Source: Stenotrophomonas maltophilia (lineage in GTDB: Bacteria > Pseudomonadota > Gammaproteobacteria > Xanthomonadales > Xanthomonadaceae). From it: a stretch of 35,910 nt of DNA. The notes under the pieces are model-generated. The model did no database searches. It was not told the DNA's origin and saw only the letters and a program-made list of their open reading frames with translations. A program made the translations under genes and the position numbers. The stretch is from assembly GCF_013464485.1 (NCBI RefSeq), contig NZ_RAUX01000037.1, forward strand, positions 29,283-65,192, given 5' to 3'. Of the stretch, positions 17,843 through 26,115 are shown in pieces (positions within the stretch are counted from its first letter, which is position 1; each line of letters starts with the position of its first letter).

Positions 17843-19141
17843 TCAGGCCACCGAGCGGCGCGGCTTCATCGGCACGACCTTGGTCGCGTCCTCGGCACGG
17901 CGCGCCAGCACGCGGTCGATGCGGGCGAACACATCGCGCATCACCGAGGCTTCCGGCATCAGGGTCACGCGGAAGTGATGGCGGTAGGGCACGTTGAAGC
18001 TTGAGCCCGGCACCACCAGCACGCCTTCGTTGTTCATCAGGTCCAGCGCGAAGGTGTGGTCGTCGAAGCCCTTCGCAGCGGCACCAACCACGGCCGGGAA
18101 CGCATACAGCGCGCCGGCCGGCGCGACCAGCGACAGGTGCTCGCTGGCTTCGCAGGCCTCGATCACCGCGCGGCGGGTTTCATACAGGCGGCCGCCTGGC
18201 GTGCACAGCTCGGAGATGGTGTCCGGACCGTTCACCGCCGCCTCGATGGCGTACTGGCCCGGCACGTTGGCGCACAGGCGCAGCGCGCCCAACAGGTCCA
18301 GCGCGGCGCGGAAGTCACCCAGGCGGGCATCGTCGCCGCTGAGATGGGCCCAGCCCACGCGCCAGCCGCAGGCCCGGTGCACTTTGCTCAGGCCGCTGAA
18401 GGTCAGGCACGGATGGTCGCCGGCCAGCGGCGCGACCGGCTGGAACACCGCATCGTCGTACAGGATCTGGTCGTAGATCTCATCGACCAGCAGCAGCAGG
18501 TTGTGGCGGCGCGCGATCTCCACCACGCGCTCCAGCAGTTCGCGCGGGTAGCTGGCGCCGCTGGGATTGTTCGGATTGATCAGCACGATGGCGCGGGTGC
18601 GCGAAGAGACCAGCGTCTCGATCTCGCTCGGGTCTGGCTGGAAGCCGTTCTCCGGCGCGCAGCGGTAGTACACCGGGCGGCCATCGTTGAGGATGGTCGA
18701 AGCCGACCACAGCGGGTAGTCGGGCGAGGGCACCAGCACTTCATCGCCCGGGTTGAGCAGCGCACGCAGCGACAGGTCGATCAGCTCGCTGACGCCGTTG
18801 CCGAGGAAGACGCGGTCCGGGTGTGCATCGGGCGCGCCACGACGGGCGTAGTAGCTGGCGATGGCTTCGCGCGCCACCGGCAGGCCCTGCTGGTGGGTGT
18901 AGGGGTCGGTGCGGCCCATGTCGTCGGCGATCGCGTGCTGCAGGTGCTCGGGCGCGCGGAAACCGAAAGCGCCCGGATTGCCGATGTTGAGCTTGATCAG
19001 CTTGCGGCCCTGCGCCTCCAGTTCCCGGGCTCGCCGCGCCAGTTCTCCGCGGATTTCGTAGCGCACTTCGGAAAGGCGCTCGCGGATGGCCAGGGGCTTG
19101 GGCGAGGTGGTGGACATGGGAGCTGGGCCGTCAAATGGCAT
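17843..19141 (-). CDS. PLP-dependent class I/II aminotransferase, AlaA-like
   Basis: A 432-residue fold-type I aminotransferase close in pattern to E. coli AlaA (glutamate-pyruvate aminotransferase). Seen: KLIKLNIGNPGAFGF near the N-terminus, the phosphate-side GNGVSELIDLSLRALL, NPNNPSG (189-195), DEIYDQILY, and the Schiff-base lysine Lys253 in SGLSKVHRACGWRVGW. The substrate-carboxylate arginine is in HHFRVTLMP near the C-terminus. A C-terminal tail of about 15 residues is basic. ATG 19141 has a GGAAG site; ATG 19117 (MSTTSPKP) is equally compatible with family length. It heads an operon with an SGNH hydrolase and a methyltransferase, an uncommon context for an alanine-forming enzyme. Confidence 0.9.
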   Translation of the reverse strand: MPFDGPAPMSTTSPKPLAIRERLSEVRYEIRGELARRARELEAQGRKLIKLNIGNPGAFGFRAPEHLQHAIADDMGRTDPYTHQQGLPVAREAIASYYARRGAPDAHPDRVFLGNGVSELIDLSLRALLNPGDEVLVPSPDYPLWSASTILNDGRPVYYRCAPENGFQPDPSEIETLVSSRTRAIVLINPNNPSGASYPRELLERVVEIARRHNLLLLVDEIYDQILYDDAVFQPVAPLAGDHPCLTFSGLSKVHRACGWRVGWAHLSGDDARLGDFRAALDLLGALRLCANVPGQYAIEAAVNGPDTISELCTPGGRLYETRRAVIEACEASEHLSLVAPAGALYAFPAVVGAAAKGFDDHTFALDLMNNEGVLVVPGSSFNVPYRHHFRVTLMPEASVMRDVFARIDRVLARRAEDATKVVPMKPRRSVA

Positions 19142-19240
19142 GGGGCTTCCATCCTACCGGAATTGCTGCACTGCATGGCAAGGGCGCAGGGCTTGCCGTT
19201 GTTGGGCTGGCAGGGCATCGGCACGGGTAGAATGGTGGCG

Positions 19241-20341
19241 ATGACCCAGACCCCCGATTTCACCGCCCTGCAGACCATCGGCTGGCCCTGGCCGGGCCCG
19301 GCGCAGCAGGCCGACTGGCAGGCCGCGATGGCCGCACACCCGCAGGCCCGCCCGGCACGGGTGATCGAACAGCACCGCACCCACTACGTGGTGGCCGATG
19401 GTCCGGACGCCTCGATCAAGGCCGAATCGCTGCCGGAATGGCAACGCCCACGCTTCCCCAGCCATGAACGGCCGGCGGTGGGTGACTGGGTGCTGCTCGA
19501 TGGCATCCGCATCGTCGCGCTGCTGCCGCGGCGTACCGCGATCAAGCGCGGTGCGGCCGGCGAGCATTACCACCAGCAGGTGATCGCAGCAAACATCGAT
19601 ACGGTGTTCATCGTCTGCGGCCTGGATGCCGACTTCAATCCGAGGCGCATCGAACGCTACCTGCTGCTGGTCGGCGGTGGTGGTGCCGAGCCGGTGGTGG
19701 TGCTGACCAAGGCTGACCAGACCGAGTACAGCGAAGACGCGCTGGCGGTGCTGGAAGAGCTGGAGATGCAGGGCATCGCCCTGCATGCGATCAACGGCCT
19801 GGATGCCGACAGCGTTGCCGTGCTGCAACCGTGGCTGGGCCCGGGCCGCACCGTGGTGCTGGTGGGCTCGTCCGGTGCCGGCAAGTCCACGTTGACCAAC
19901 ACCCTGCTCGGCGAGCAGCGGATGAAGACCAACGCGGTGCGTGCCAACGATTCGCGCGGCCGCCACACCACCACCCATCGTGCGCTGATGCCGCTGCCGA
20001 CCGGCGCCTGCCTGATCGACACCCCCGGCATGCGCGAGCTGAAGCCGACCGGTGAAGAGACGCTGTCCGAAGGCGGCTTCGCCGATATCGAAGCGCTGGC
20101 CGCACAGTGCCGCTTCAACGACTGCAAGCACCAGCAGGAACCGGGCTGTGCCGTGCGTGCAGCGATCGAGGCAGGTGAGATCGAAGAGAGCCGCCTGCTG
20201 AACTACTTCAAGCTGAAGGACGAAGTGGCCGCCGCTGCTGCCAAGCTGGCCGTGCGCCAGGCTGAGACCGCGCAGGAGCGCGGCGGCAGGAAGGGCAAGG
20301 GCCAGCAGTTCCGCCCGGCCGGCAAGCCGCGTAGGCGCTGA
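19241..20341 (+). CDS. rsgA: ribosome small-subunit GTPase RsgA
   Basis: A 366-residue circularly permuted GTPase that checks 30S subunit maturation near the decoding centre. After an N-terminal OB-fold (about residues 40-105) the GTPase motifs come in permuted order: G4 TKAD (156-159), G1 P-loop GSSGAGKST (209-217) and G3 DTPG (260-263). Switch I, DSRGRHTTTH, lies between the last two. The zinc finger is C290, C295, H297, C303. The C-terminus is a basic tail (GRKGKGQQFRPAGKPRRR) that could touch rRNA. An ATG at 19232 would add three residues. Its promoter region is shared with the divergent aminotransferase gene. Confidence 0.96.
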   Translation: MTQTPDFTALQTIGWPWPGPAQQADWQAAMAAHPQARPARVIEQHRTHYVVADGPDASIKAESLPEWQRPRFPSHERPAVGDWVLLDGIRIVALLPRRTAIKRGAAGEHYHQQVIAANIDTVFIVCGLDADFNPRRIERYLLLVGGGGAEPVVVLTKADQTEYSEDALAVLEELEMQGIALHAINGLDADSVAVLQPWLGPGRTVVLVGSSGAGKSTLTNTLLGEQRMKTNAVRANDSRGRHTTTHRALMPLPTGACLIDTPGMRELKPTGEETLSEGGFADIEALAAQCRFNDCKHQQEPGCAVRAAIEAGEIEESRLLNYFKLKDEVAAAAAKLAVRQAETAQERGGRKGKGQQFRPAGKPRRR

Positions 20342-20365
20342 TCCCGTAGTACCGGAAACCTGCTC

Positions 20366-20446
20366 CTGGTGGGTGCCAACCTTGGTTGGCACGGAGGTGT
20401 CCAAAGCCCGCCTTCGGTGGATGCCAACCAAGGTTGGCACCCACCA
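20366..20446. repeat. REP pair, stem CCAACCTTGGTTGG
   Basis: Stems at 20373-20392 and 20422-20439 carry the same CCAACCTTGGTTGG core as the pair at 7825-7884, in opposed orientation. They are flanked outside by GGTGGG-type and CCCACC-type ends in place of GTAG. It lies between two co-directional genes (RsgA and the DUF1704 protein), just 30 bp before the second gene, so it may affect that gene's expression. Confidence 0.75.
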
Positions 20447-20475
20447 AAGCAAGGGCAGGGCGCTATAGTCCGCCC

Positions 20476-21729
20476 ATGGAACCGACCGCGACGCTGGACC
20501 GTGACGTGGCCCACCATGCAGCGCTCGATGCGCGCCTGGTCGAGGCCGTGGGGGGCATCCGCCTGCTGGGCCTGACCAGCTGGCCGGCAACGCTGCAGGC
20601 ACCCTTCCTGGACAGCGTGGCGCGCGGCCAGCCGGTGCTCCCCAAGGTCGACTATCCGCGGTTGGATTTCAGCGAAGAGCGCCGCGCGCTGGCTGCGATC
20701 TCTGCGGACTGTGACGACAGCCATCCGCTGGGCCACTACGTGCGTCAGTCGGCGCAGAGCTGGGACCTGGCCGCACAGCTGCTGGAAGGTCTGGGAACCG
20801 CGGCGGTCGATACCTGTTCGGTGCAGCTGTTCGGCGCGCCCGAGCAGCCGTTGCCAGGCAATGGCCCGAGCACGCGCGAAGCGGCGCGTCACTTCATCCA
20901 GATTGCTGCCGAACTCGATCACGAACTGCTGGCGCCGGAAGAGCAGGTGCCGGTCTCGGCCATTGCCCTGCAGCTGCAGCTGCAGAATGACCTGGATGCG
21001 TTCTTCGAATCGCGCATCATCCAGGTGCAGCTGGATCCGGAGCTGGTGTCCAAGGCCGCTGCCGGCCCGACCCGCATCCGCCTGCGCACCAGTGCGCGCT
21101 TCAGCGCCTACGACCGCGCGCAGCTGTTCCACCACGAAGCGCTGGTGCATTCGCTGACCGCATTGAATGGCCGCGAACAGCCAGTGCTGCCCAGCCTGGC
21201 GTTGTCGTCGCCACGGGTGACCGCGACCCAGGAAGGATTGGCGACGTTTGCCGAGCAGATCACTGGCAGCATCGACATCGAGCGCCTGAAGCGCATCAGC
21301 CTGCGTACCGAAGCGATTGCGATGGCGCGCGAAGGTGCCGACTTCATCGAGGTGTTCCGTTACTTCTGCGATGCCGGGCAGAACGCCGAGGAGAGCTTCG
21401 CTTCGGCACAACGCGTGTTCCGTGGGGTACCGCCGAGTGGCGGCCTGGCCTTTACCAAGGACACGGTGTACCTGCGCGGCCTGGTGTCGGTGCACACGTT
21501 CTTCCGCCACATGCTGGCCGAGGATCGCCTGCAGGTCTGCCGTTGGTTGTTCGCGGGCAAGATGAGTCTGACCGACGCGATTGCGTTCGCGCCGTTGTTC
21601 GATGCGGGGGTGCTGAAGCCGCCGCGCTGGCTGCCGCACTGGATGAGCCGGGCGAACGGCCTGGCCGGCATGCTGGCGTTCTCGCTGTTCGCCAACCGGA
21701 TACGGATGGACCAGCTGGCGCCGGAATGA
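20476..21729 (+). CDS. DUF1704 / QEGLA-motif zinc metallopeptidase-like protein
   Basis: A 417-residue member of the family annotated as flavohemoglobin expression-modulating QEGLA motif protein (DUF1704). Two active-site motifs are visible: H220-E221-A-L-V-H225, an HExxxH zinc site, and TQEGLATF (251-258), where E253 would be the third ligand. Eukaryotic relatives (the MATCAP branch) are zinc carboxypeptidases that remove C-terminal tyrosine from tubulin, so a carboxypeptidase activity is plausible here. The bacterial substrate is unknown, and the nitric-oxide/flavohemoglobin link rests on family naming only. There is no signal peptide, so it acts in the cytoplasm. ATG 20476 follows the REP pair; upstream in-frame codons fall inside the repeat. 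Confidence 0.88.
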   Translation: MEPTATLDRDVAHHAALDARLVEAVGGIRLLGLTSWPATLQAPFLDSVARGQPVLPKVDYPRLDFSEERRALAAISADCDDSHPLGHYVRQSAQSWDLAAQLLEGLGTAAVDTCSVQLFGAPEQPLPGNGPSTREAARHFIQIAAELDHELLAPEEQVPVSAIALQLQLQNDLDAFFESRIIQVQLDPELVSKAAAGPTRIRLRTSARFSAYDRAQLFHHEALVHSLTALNGREQPVLPSLALSSPRVTATQEGLATFAEQITGSIDIERLKRISLRTEAIAMAREGADFIEVFRYFCDAGQNAEESFASAQRVFRGVPPSGGLAFTKDTVYLRGLVSVHTFFRHMLAEDRLQVCRWLFAGKMSLTDAIAFAPLFDAGVLKPPRWLPHWMSRANGLAGMLAFSLFANRIRMDQLAPE

Positions 21730-21771
21730 AAGGCGTTGGCGGCCCCTCCAGCGCCTGCCTGCTATCGGTGG

Positions 21772-21877
21772 GGAGGAGGCGGGGCACCCTGGCCAGGACA
21801 CGCAAAAGCCCCTCCATGGTGCTCGATGGCGCCATCCATGGCGCCAACGGTCCTGGCCAGGGGGCCCCGCCTCCTCC
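21772..21877 (-). repeat. structured repeat element, copy A (paired CANGGANG hairpins)
   Basis: Complementary arms at 21772-21799 and 21850-21877 (27 of 28 pairs) enclose a 50-nt core. On the minus strand the core folds into hairpin 1, GGCGCC-ATGGAT-GGCGCC, and hairpin 2, CC-ATGGAG-GG, separated by ATCGAGCA. Both loops fit CANGGANG. The core shares 28 identical bases with copy B, while the arms differ entirely in sequence yet stay complementary. No T-run follows. Confidence 0.75.
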
Positions 21878-21930
21878 AGACAGATTCCTGCGGGCGCGGT
21901 AGCAGGTCCACCAGAGGGATTGCGCTTGAA

Positions 21931-21965
21931 AAGCAAAGAGCCGGGCAATGCCCGGCTCTTTGCTT
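21931..21965. terminator. hairpin between convergent genes, 16-bp stem
   Basis: AAGCAAAGAGCCGGGC and its reverse complement flank a 3-nt AAT loop. The arm ends CTCTTTGCTT, so the T-rich side is inside the stem, and the structure is symmetric for both strands. It lies midway between the DUF1704 gene and the TonB receptor gene and is the best candidate shared terminator. The gap 21730-22157 otherwise holds only structured copies A and B. Confidence 0.6.
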
Positions 21966-22017
21966 CTGCTCTTCTTTGCCCTCCGCACCGTGGCGCGGGA
22001 AACCGTCGAGCAGAGTT

Positions 22018-22107
22018 GGATGGGCCGGCGCAGGACCGTTGGCGCCATGGATGGCGCCATCGAGCCCCCATGGATGGGTTCACGGCGTGTCCTGCGCCGG
22101 CCCATCC
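22018..22107 (+). repeat. structured repeat element, copy B (paired CANGGANG hairpins)
   Basis: Perfect 19-bp arms (22018-22036 and 22089-22107) close a 52-nt core (22037-22088). Hairpin 1 is GGCGCC-ATGGAT-GGCGCC, followed by ATCGAGCC. Hairpin 2 is CCC-ATGGAT-GGG, then TTCACGGCGT. Both loops read CAUGGAUG. The arms meet the core as GGAC/GTCC, as in copy A. It is inverted relative to copy A with the terminator hairpin between them. Confidence 0.78.
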
Positions 22108-22157
22108 GGCCCTGCCCCCCGACGACAATCAAGACGCCGCGGGGCAACGCTTCTGAC

Positions 22158-24458
22158 TTAGAACTCCGCCGCCACCGTCATGAACAGCTGGCGCGGCGCG
22201 CTCGCATGGATCGCATACCGCGTGCCCTTCGGATCGGTCGGTGCGAACGAACTCAGCTGGCCCGCATAGCGCTTGTTGGTCAGGTTGGTCGCATTCAACG
22301 ACACCCGCACGTTGCGCAGGCCCAGGCCCTGGCCGAAGTCGTAGCCCGCACCGGCGTCGAAGGTGGTCACGCCCGGTACCGACTGGTCGTTGGTGTAGGT
22401 GTAGTAGCGCTTGCCGGTGTACTTGGCACGCAGGCTGGCGAAGAAGCCATCGCGGTTCCAGCTGATCTCGCTGGAGGCCATGCGCTGCGGCGTATCCACC
22501 GTGATCTTGCCGGCCACCGGCACGATTGCGCCGCCCGAGGTGTAGTCATCCTCGTAGGTGGTCTTGTTCCAGGACAGCGCGTTGTACCACTGCAGTCCGT
22601 CGATCGGCTTGAGGATGAACGTCAGCTCGGCACCGTGGCTCTTCACCGAACCGACGTTGATGAAGCGCGTCACGCACTCCGGGCGCGTGCCCACTTCGAT
22701 GCTCGAACACGGGTTCAGCGACAGCAGGCGGTTGTCGAACTTGACGTTGTACGCGGCGATCGAGGCCTGGTACTTCTCACCGAAGGTGCGGAAGCCGGCT
22801 TCCAGGCTCTTCGACTTCTCCGGCTCCAGCCCGGCGCTGGCCGCGAACGATTCCGGCGACACCTGCAGCGGGCCACCGCTGCCACCACCGACGAACGCGG
22901 CGATGTTCTCGGCGTACGAGGCGAACAGCTCGTTGTTGGCGTTGAGCTTGAAGCCCAGGCCTACCTGCGGCAGCACCGATTCCTTGGCGGTCAGCGTACC
23001 CGAAGCGATGCTGGTTTCCACACCCGGCTTGGCGGTGGCGCGCATGCGGGTGTTCGGGCTCTTGATGCCGACGTCCACGGTCAGGCGCTGATCGAGGAAG
23101 CGCATGCGGTCCTGCACGTAGAACTGGCGCGTGCGGATGTCGAAGTCCTGGTTGAACAACAGGCGGTCCGGGTTCTTCAGGTACAGGTCGTCCAGGAACG
23201 GGCCGCTGATGTAGTAGAAGTTGCGCGAGACGTTATGGTCGTTCTGCTCGTACCACAGGCCGGCTTCCAGCTCGTGGATGCCCACCGTCCACGACAGCGC
23301 GGCGGTCAGGCCATCGCGGTTGATCGTGTAATTGGTGCTGCGGATGGAGATCGGCAGCATCTTGTCGGTGCCCGGGTAGGACGGCTGGCCCGGTGCCCAC
23401 CAGTGGCCCTGGCCACGGTTGTCATGATGGTAGGCCAGCAGCTTCAGGCGCCCCTGCTCACCCAGGCGCAGGTCGGCATCAACCGAATACAGGTTGTCGT
23501 CGCGCAGCGCTCGGCTCTGGTAGTAGGCATCGTCGATGCTGTTGACACCGCCACTGAACGCACACCGCGCTTTGTTGAAGGTGCCCGGCGCGCAGTACGC
23601 GGCCGCCACGGCGCGGTCCCAGTCCGGCGCATAGATGTTCCAGTCGTAACCCAGGCCGCGTGCCAGCATGTCCTTGGACAGGTAGGCGTAGTTGGCCTGG
23701 CTGGCGCGCGAGGTGGCCACGAAGGCACCGAAGCGGTGATCGCCCACGTTCCACACCGCCTTGGCGTTGAACTGGCGGGTGGTCTGGTTCTGGTACGGCG
23801 CGGCCCACATGTCCTGGTCCTGGTGCACGCCAGAGACATAGGCCGAGAAGCCGTTGATGTCACCGGTATCCACGCGCAGGTAGCCGCGGCGCTGGTTGTT
23901 GTCACCCACGGTGACGCTGGCGCGTCCACCGAACTCGGTGGACGGATCCATCGAGAAGTACTGGATGGTGCCACCCAGGTTGCTGGTCGAGGCAACACCG
24001 AGCGAACCGATGCCCTGCGAAAGTTCGGCGCCGGCCAGGTTCTCGGCGATGATCGCGCGGGCGATGCTCAGGCCGTTGTAGTTGCCGTAGCTGTTGTCGC
24101 CCAGCGGAATGCCATCAAGCGTGTAACCCAGGCGGCTCTTGTCGAAGCCGCGCAGGCTGATGGTCTGCGATTCTTCGTTGGCGCCGAAGGCATCGTTGGA
24201 CTGCACCGACACGCCCGGCAGGCGGTCGAGGATCTTCTGGCCACTGGTGCCCGGCGGCAGCACCTGCTTGTCGACGGCGGTAATGCGCTGTACCTGGCGG
24301 GTCTCGCCCTGGCCGATCACGGAGACGGTATCCAGCGTCTGCGCGCTCAGTGCGGCTTCGGTGCTGGCGTTGGCGCCGGTGTCGGCCACGGTGGCGGCAT
24401 GTGCGCTGGCGGCGGAGAGCGCGATCGCCACGGCGATCGTCAGGTGTCGGGTCTGCAT
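22158..24458 (-). CDS. TonB-dependent outer-membrane receptor
   Basis: A receptor of about 766 residues, importing an unidentified ligand across the outer membrane with energy from TonB. It has a signal peptide (MQTRHLTIAV ... ASAHA), then a probable TonB box LDTVSVIGQ. A plug domain follows (about 50-170: ILDRLPGVSV, ISLRGFDKSRLGYTLDGIPLGDNSYGNYN). A 22-strand barrel of normal length ends in the outer-membrane sorting residue Phe (TVAAEF). There is no extra N-terminal signalling domain, so it is not a transducer-type receptor. ATG 24458 has GGA upstream; an ATG at 24473 would add five residues. No siderophore-synthesis or iron-regulator gene is adjacent, and I saw no clear Fur box in the 160 bp upstream, so an iron role is unproven. 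Confidence 0.92.
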   Translation of the reverse strand: MQTRHLTIAVAIALSAASAHAATVADTGANASTEAALSAQTLDTVSVIGQGETRQVQRITAVDKQVLPPGTSGQKILDRLPGVSVQSNDAFGANEESQTISLRGFDKSRLGYTLDGIPLGDNSYGNYNGLSIARAIIAENLAGAELSQGIGSLGVASTSNLGGTIQYFSMDPSTEFGGRASVTVGDNNQRRGYLRVDTGDINGFSAYVSGVHQDQDMWAAPYQNQTTRQFNAKAVWNVGDHRFGAFVATSRASQANYAYLSKDMLARGLGYDWNIYAPDWDRAVAAAYCAPGTFNKARCAFSGGVNSIDDAYYQSRALRDDNLYSVDADLRLGEQGRLKLLAYHHDNRGQGHWWAPGQPSYPGTDKMLPISIRSTNYTINRDGLTAALSWTVGIHELEAGLWYEQNDHNVSRNFYYISGPFLDDLYLKNPDRLLFNQDFDIRTRQFYVQDRMRFLDQRLTVDVGIKSPNTRMRATAKPGVETSIASGTLTAKESVLPQVGLGFKLNANNELFASYAENIAAFVGGGSGGPLQVSPESFAASAGLEPEKSKSLEAGFRTFGEKYQASIAAYNVKFDNRLLSLNPCSSIEVGTRPECVTRFINVGSVKSHGAELTFILKPIDGLQWYNALSWNKTTYEDDYTSGGAIVPVAGKITVDTPQRMASSEISWNRDGFFASLRAKYTGKRYYTYTNDQSVPGVTTFDAGAGYDFGQGLGLRNVRVSLNATNLTNKRYAGQLSSFAPTDPKGTRYAIHASAPRQLFMTVAAEF

Positions 24459-24618
24459 GGTGGTCCGTTGCATTGGGGGTGGTCACCGGCACGCGTGCGC
24501 GGTGCATGGCCACTATGCGAACGGAACATGAAACCTTCTTTACGAAAAACCAACGAACGGTGCAGGGCAGTGGTGCGTGTCCTGCAACATGTTCGTCATG
24601 GTGGTAGGCCGGTGGGAA

Positions 24619-25143
24619 TCAGAAGCGCTCCCCAGGCCAGCTCAATTTGAGCTGGTCCATGCAGTCGCGGTCATGTTCGGAGAATGAGAACCCGATCTGG
24701 ATGCCGTTCACTACTGTGCCCAACACCGTCGACTCGTCCAGGCTATGCCCTGACGGCACGGAAAGGACATTGAAGTCGGGGTAGCGACGACCCATCTGCT
24801 TTCGCGAGATGCAGGCGCCGCTCAGCCGCAGCGTAATGCCTTTGATGATTCGCCCCGACGCGTCGGTGTAGATCTGGCCAGAGGGCCCCTTGATCCTCCC
24901 AGCGACCACGAATGGCGCCAGATCGATGGTGGCGCTGTCGCCCCGGCCCATTCTTGCTTCCGAACGCGAGCCGGCCGGAGCCAGGGGTGATAGCTGCGCG
25001 ACAAGGTCAGAGCGTGCCAGCTGCAAGGACCAGCGCTCCACGAGCCGCCAGGTTGCATCCGCCTCTTCCGCAGTGGCAGCAGGTGGGGTGGCCGCCAGTG
25101 GCGGGGTGGCGACCACGAGAAGCGCAATCAGCAATGCACGCAT
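24619..25143 (-). CDS. small secreted protein, unknown
   Basis: A 174-residue protein with a strong AAGGAGG site before the ATG at 25141-25143 and a signal peptide (MRALLIALLVVATPPLAATPPAA, described in two parts: basic start, hydrophobic 4-17). The mature part has two cysteines, in LSGACISRK and HDRDCMDQL, which could form one disulfide. There are no recognisable catalytic motifs. I do not know the family. It lies upstream of and co-directional with the TonB receptor gene, with a 160-bp gap, so a shared transcript is possible but not shown. Confidence 0.78.
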   Translation of the reverse strand: MRALLIALLVVATPPLAATPPAATAEEADATWRLVERWSLQLARSDLVAQLSPLAPAGSRSEARMGRGDSATIDLAPFVVAGRIKGPSGQIYTDASGRIIKGITLRLSGACISRKQMGRRYPDFNVLSVPSGHSLDESTVLGTVVNGIQIGFSFSEHDRDCMDQLKLSWPGERF

Positions 25144-25257
25144 GCCAACCTCCTTGATCCGCGATTCCGGCCGTTCATCCATCGGGCTCGGCGAGCGTTG
25201 GCAGGTATAGCACCGGTTCTGCCGATGTATCGGGCAATACGTCCCGAAAATGCAGAA

Positions 25258-25304
25258 ACAAAAAGGGGCCGGATCCCCCTCGCAAGCGAAGGTTCACCGG
25301 CCCC
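25258..25304 (-). terminator. Rho-independent terminator of the citrate operon
   Basis: On the minus strand GGGGCCGG (25297-25304) pairs with CCGGCCCC (25265-25272), followed by TTTTTGTTT. Inside is a smaller TCGCTTGCGA-type hairpin. It lies about 47 bp after the stop codon of the SDR gene and is a textbook intrinsic terminator. Confidence 0.85.
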
Positions 25305-25350
25305 GCGCACTCCGTGGGGGAGGCGGTCCACGCCTTGCGTGGAGACGGGC

Positions 25351-26091
25351 TCAACCCATGTACAGGCCACCGTTGACCGGATAGTCGGCGCCGGTCACAT
25401 ACGAGGCTTCATCCGAGGCCAGCCAGGCGCACAGGCCGGCCACTTCCTCGGGGCGGCCGAGGCGGCGCACCGGCACCGAAGCCGCCAGCCGGTCCAGCAC
25501 ATCCGGCGGGAAGCTGCTGATCGCCTGGCTGGCGATGTAGCCGGGCGAGAGCGTGTTGACGGTGACCCCGCGCGAGGCGACTTCGGCGGCCAGTGCGCGG
25601 CTGAAACCGTGCATCGCGGCTTTGGCGGTGGCGTAGTTCACCTGGCCGATCTGGCCTTTGTGGGCGCTGACCGAGCCGATGTTGATGATGCGGCCCCAGC
25701 CCCGCGTGGCCATGCCATCGACCACCTGCTTGGTCAGGTTGAACAGCGAATTGAGGTTGGAGGCGATCACCGCGTTCCAGTCTTCCACCGTCATCTGCCG
25801 GAACAGCAGATCACGGCTGCCACCGGAATTGTTGACCAGCACGTCCACCTCGCCGACCTCGGCACGCACCTTGGCGAACGCGGCGCTGGTCGAAGCCCAG
25901 TCGGTGGCGTTGCCTTCGGAGGCGATGAAGTCAAAGCCCTGTTCGCGCTGCTCGCGCAGCCAGTTGGCCTTGCGCGGTGAGTTCGGCGCGCAGCCGGCAA
26001 CCACGGTGTGGCCGCTGCGGGCCAGGCTCTGGCAGATGGCAGTGCCGACACTGCCCATTCCACTGGTGACGTAAGCGATTCGAAGCGTCAT
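25351..26091 (-). CDS. SDR family reductase, acetoacetyl-CoA reductase (PhaB)-like
   Basis: A 246-residue short-chain dehydrogenase. The nucleotide-binding motif is TSGMGSVGTAI (a serine where most have glycine) and the structural motif is NNSGG (usually NNAG). The catalytic triad is Ser140, Tyr153 and Lys157 in SVSAHKGQIGQVNYATAKAA, and the PhaB-like tail VTGADYPVNGGLYMG closes it. PhaB reduces acetoacetyl-CoA to 3-hydroxybutyryl-CoA with NADPH, but no thiolase or PHA synthase gene is nearby. A GGAG site precedes the ATG at 26089-26091. It is the third gene after the porin and CitMHS genes and ends at a terminator. The true substrate may be another keto compound. Confidence 0.87.
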   Translation of the reverse strand: MTLRIAYVTSGMGSVGTAICQSLARSGHTVVAGCAPNSPRKANWLREQREQGFDFIASEGNATDWASTSAAFAKVRAEVGEVDVLVNNSGGSRDLLFRQMTVEDWNAVIASNLNSLFNLTKQVVDGMATRGWGRIINIGSVSAHKGQIGQVNYATAKAAMHGFSRALAAEVASRGVTVNTLSPGYIASQAISSFPPDVLDRLAASVPVRRLGRPEEVAGLCAWLASDEASYVTGADYPVNGGLYMG

Positions 26092-26115
26092 TGCAGAAGG
26101 CTCCTTGGCAAAGGG

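Noticed and set aside
21772-22107. Integron attC-like sites
   Set aside because: The palindromic arms lack the conserved 7-bp core sites, and there is no integrase or cassette structure.
24459-24618. Fur box upstream of the TonB receptor
   Set aside because: The A/T-rich stretch has no recognisable 19-bp Fur palindrome.
21948-24650. 900-codon open frame on the plus strand
   Set aside because: Antisense to the TonB receptor; low-complexity Arg/His/Val-rich translation with no motif.
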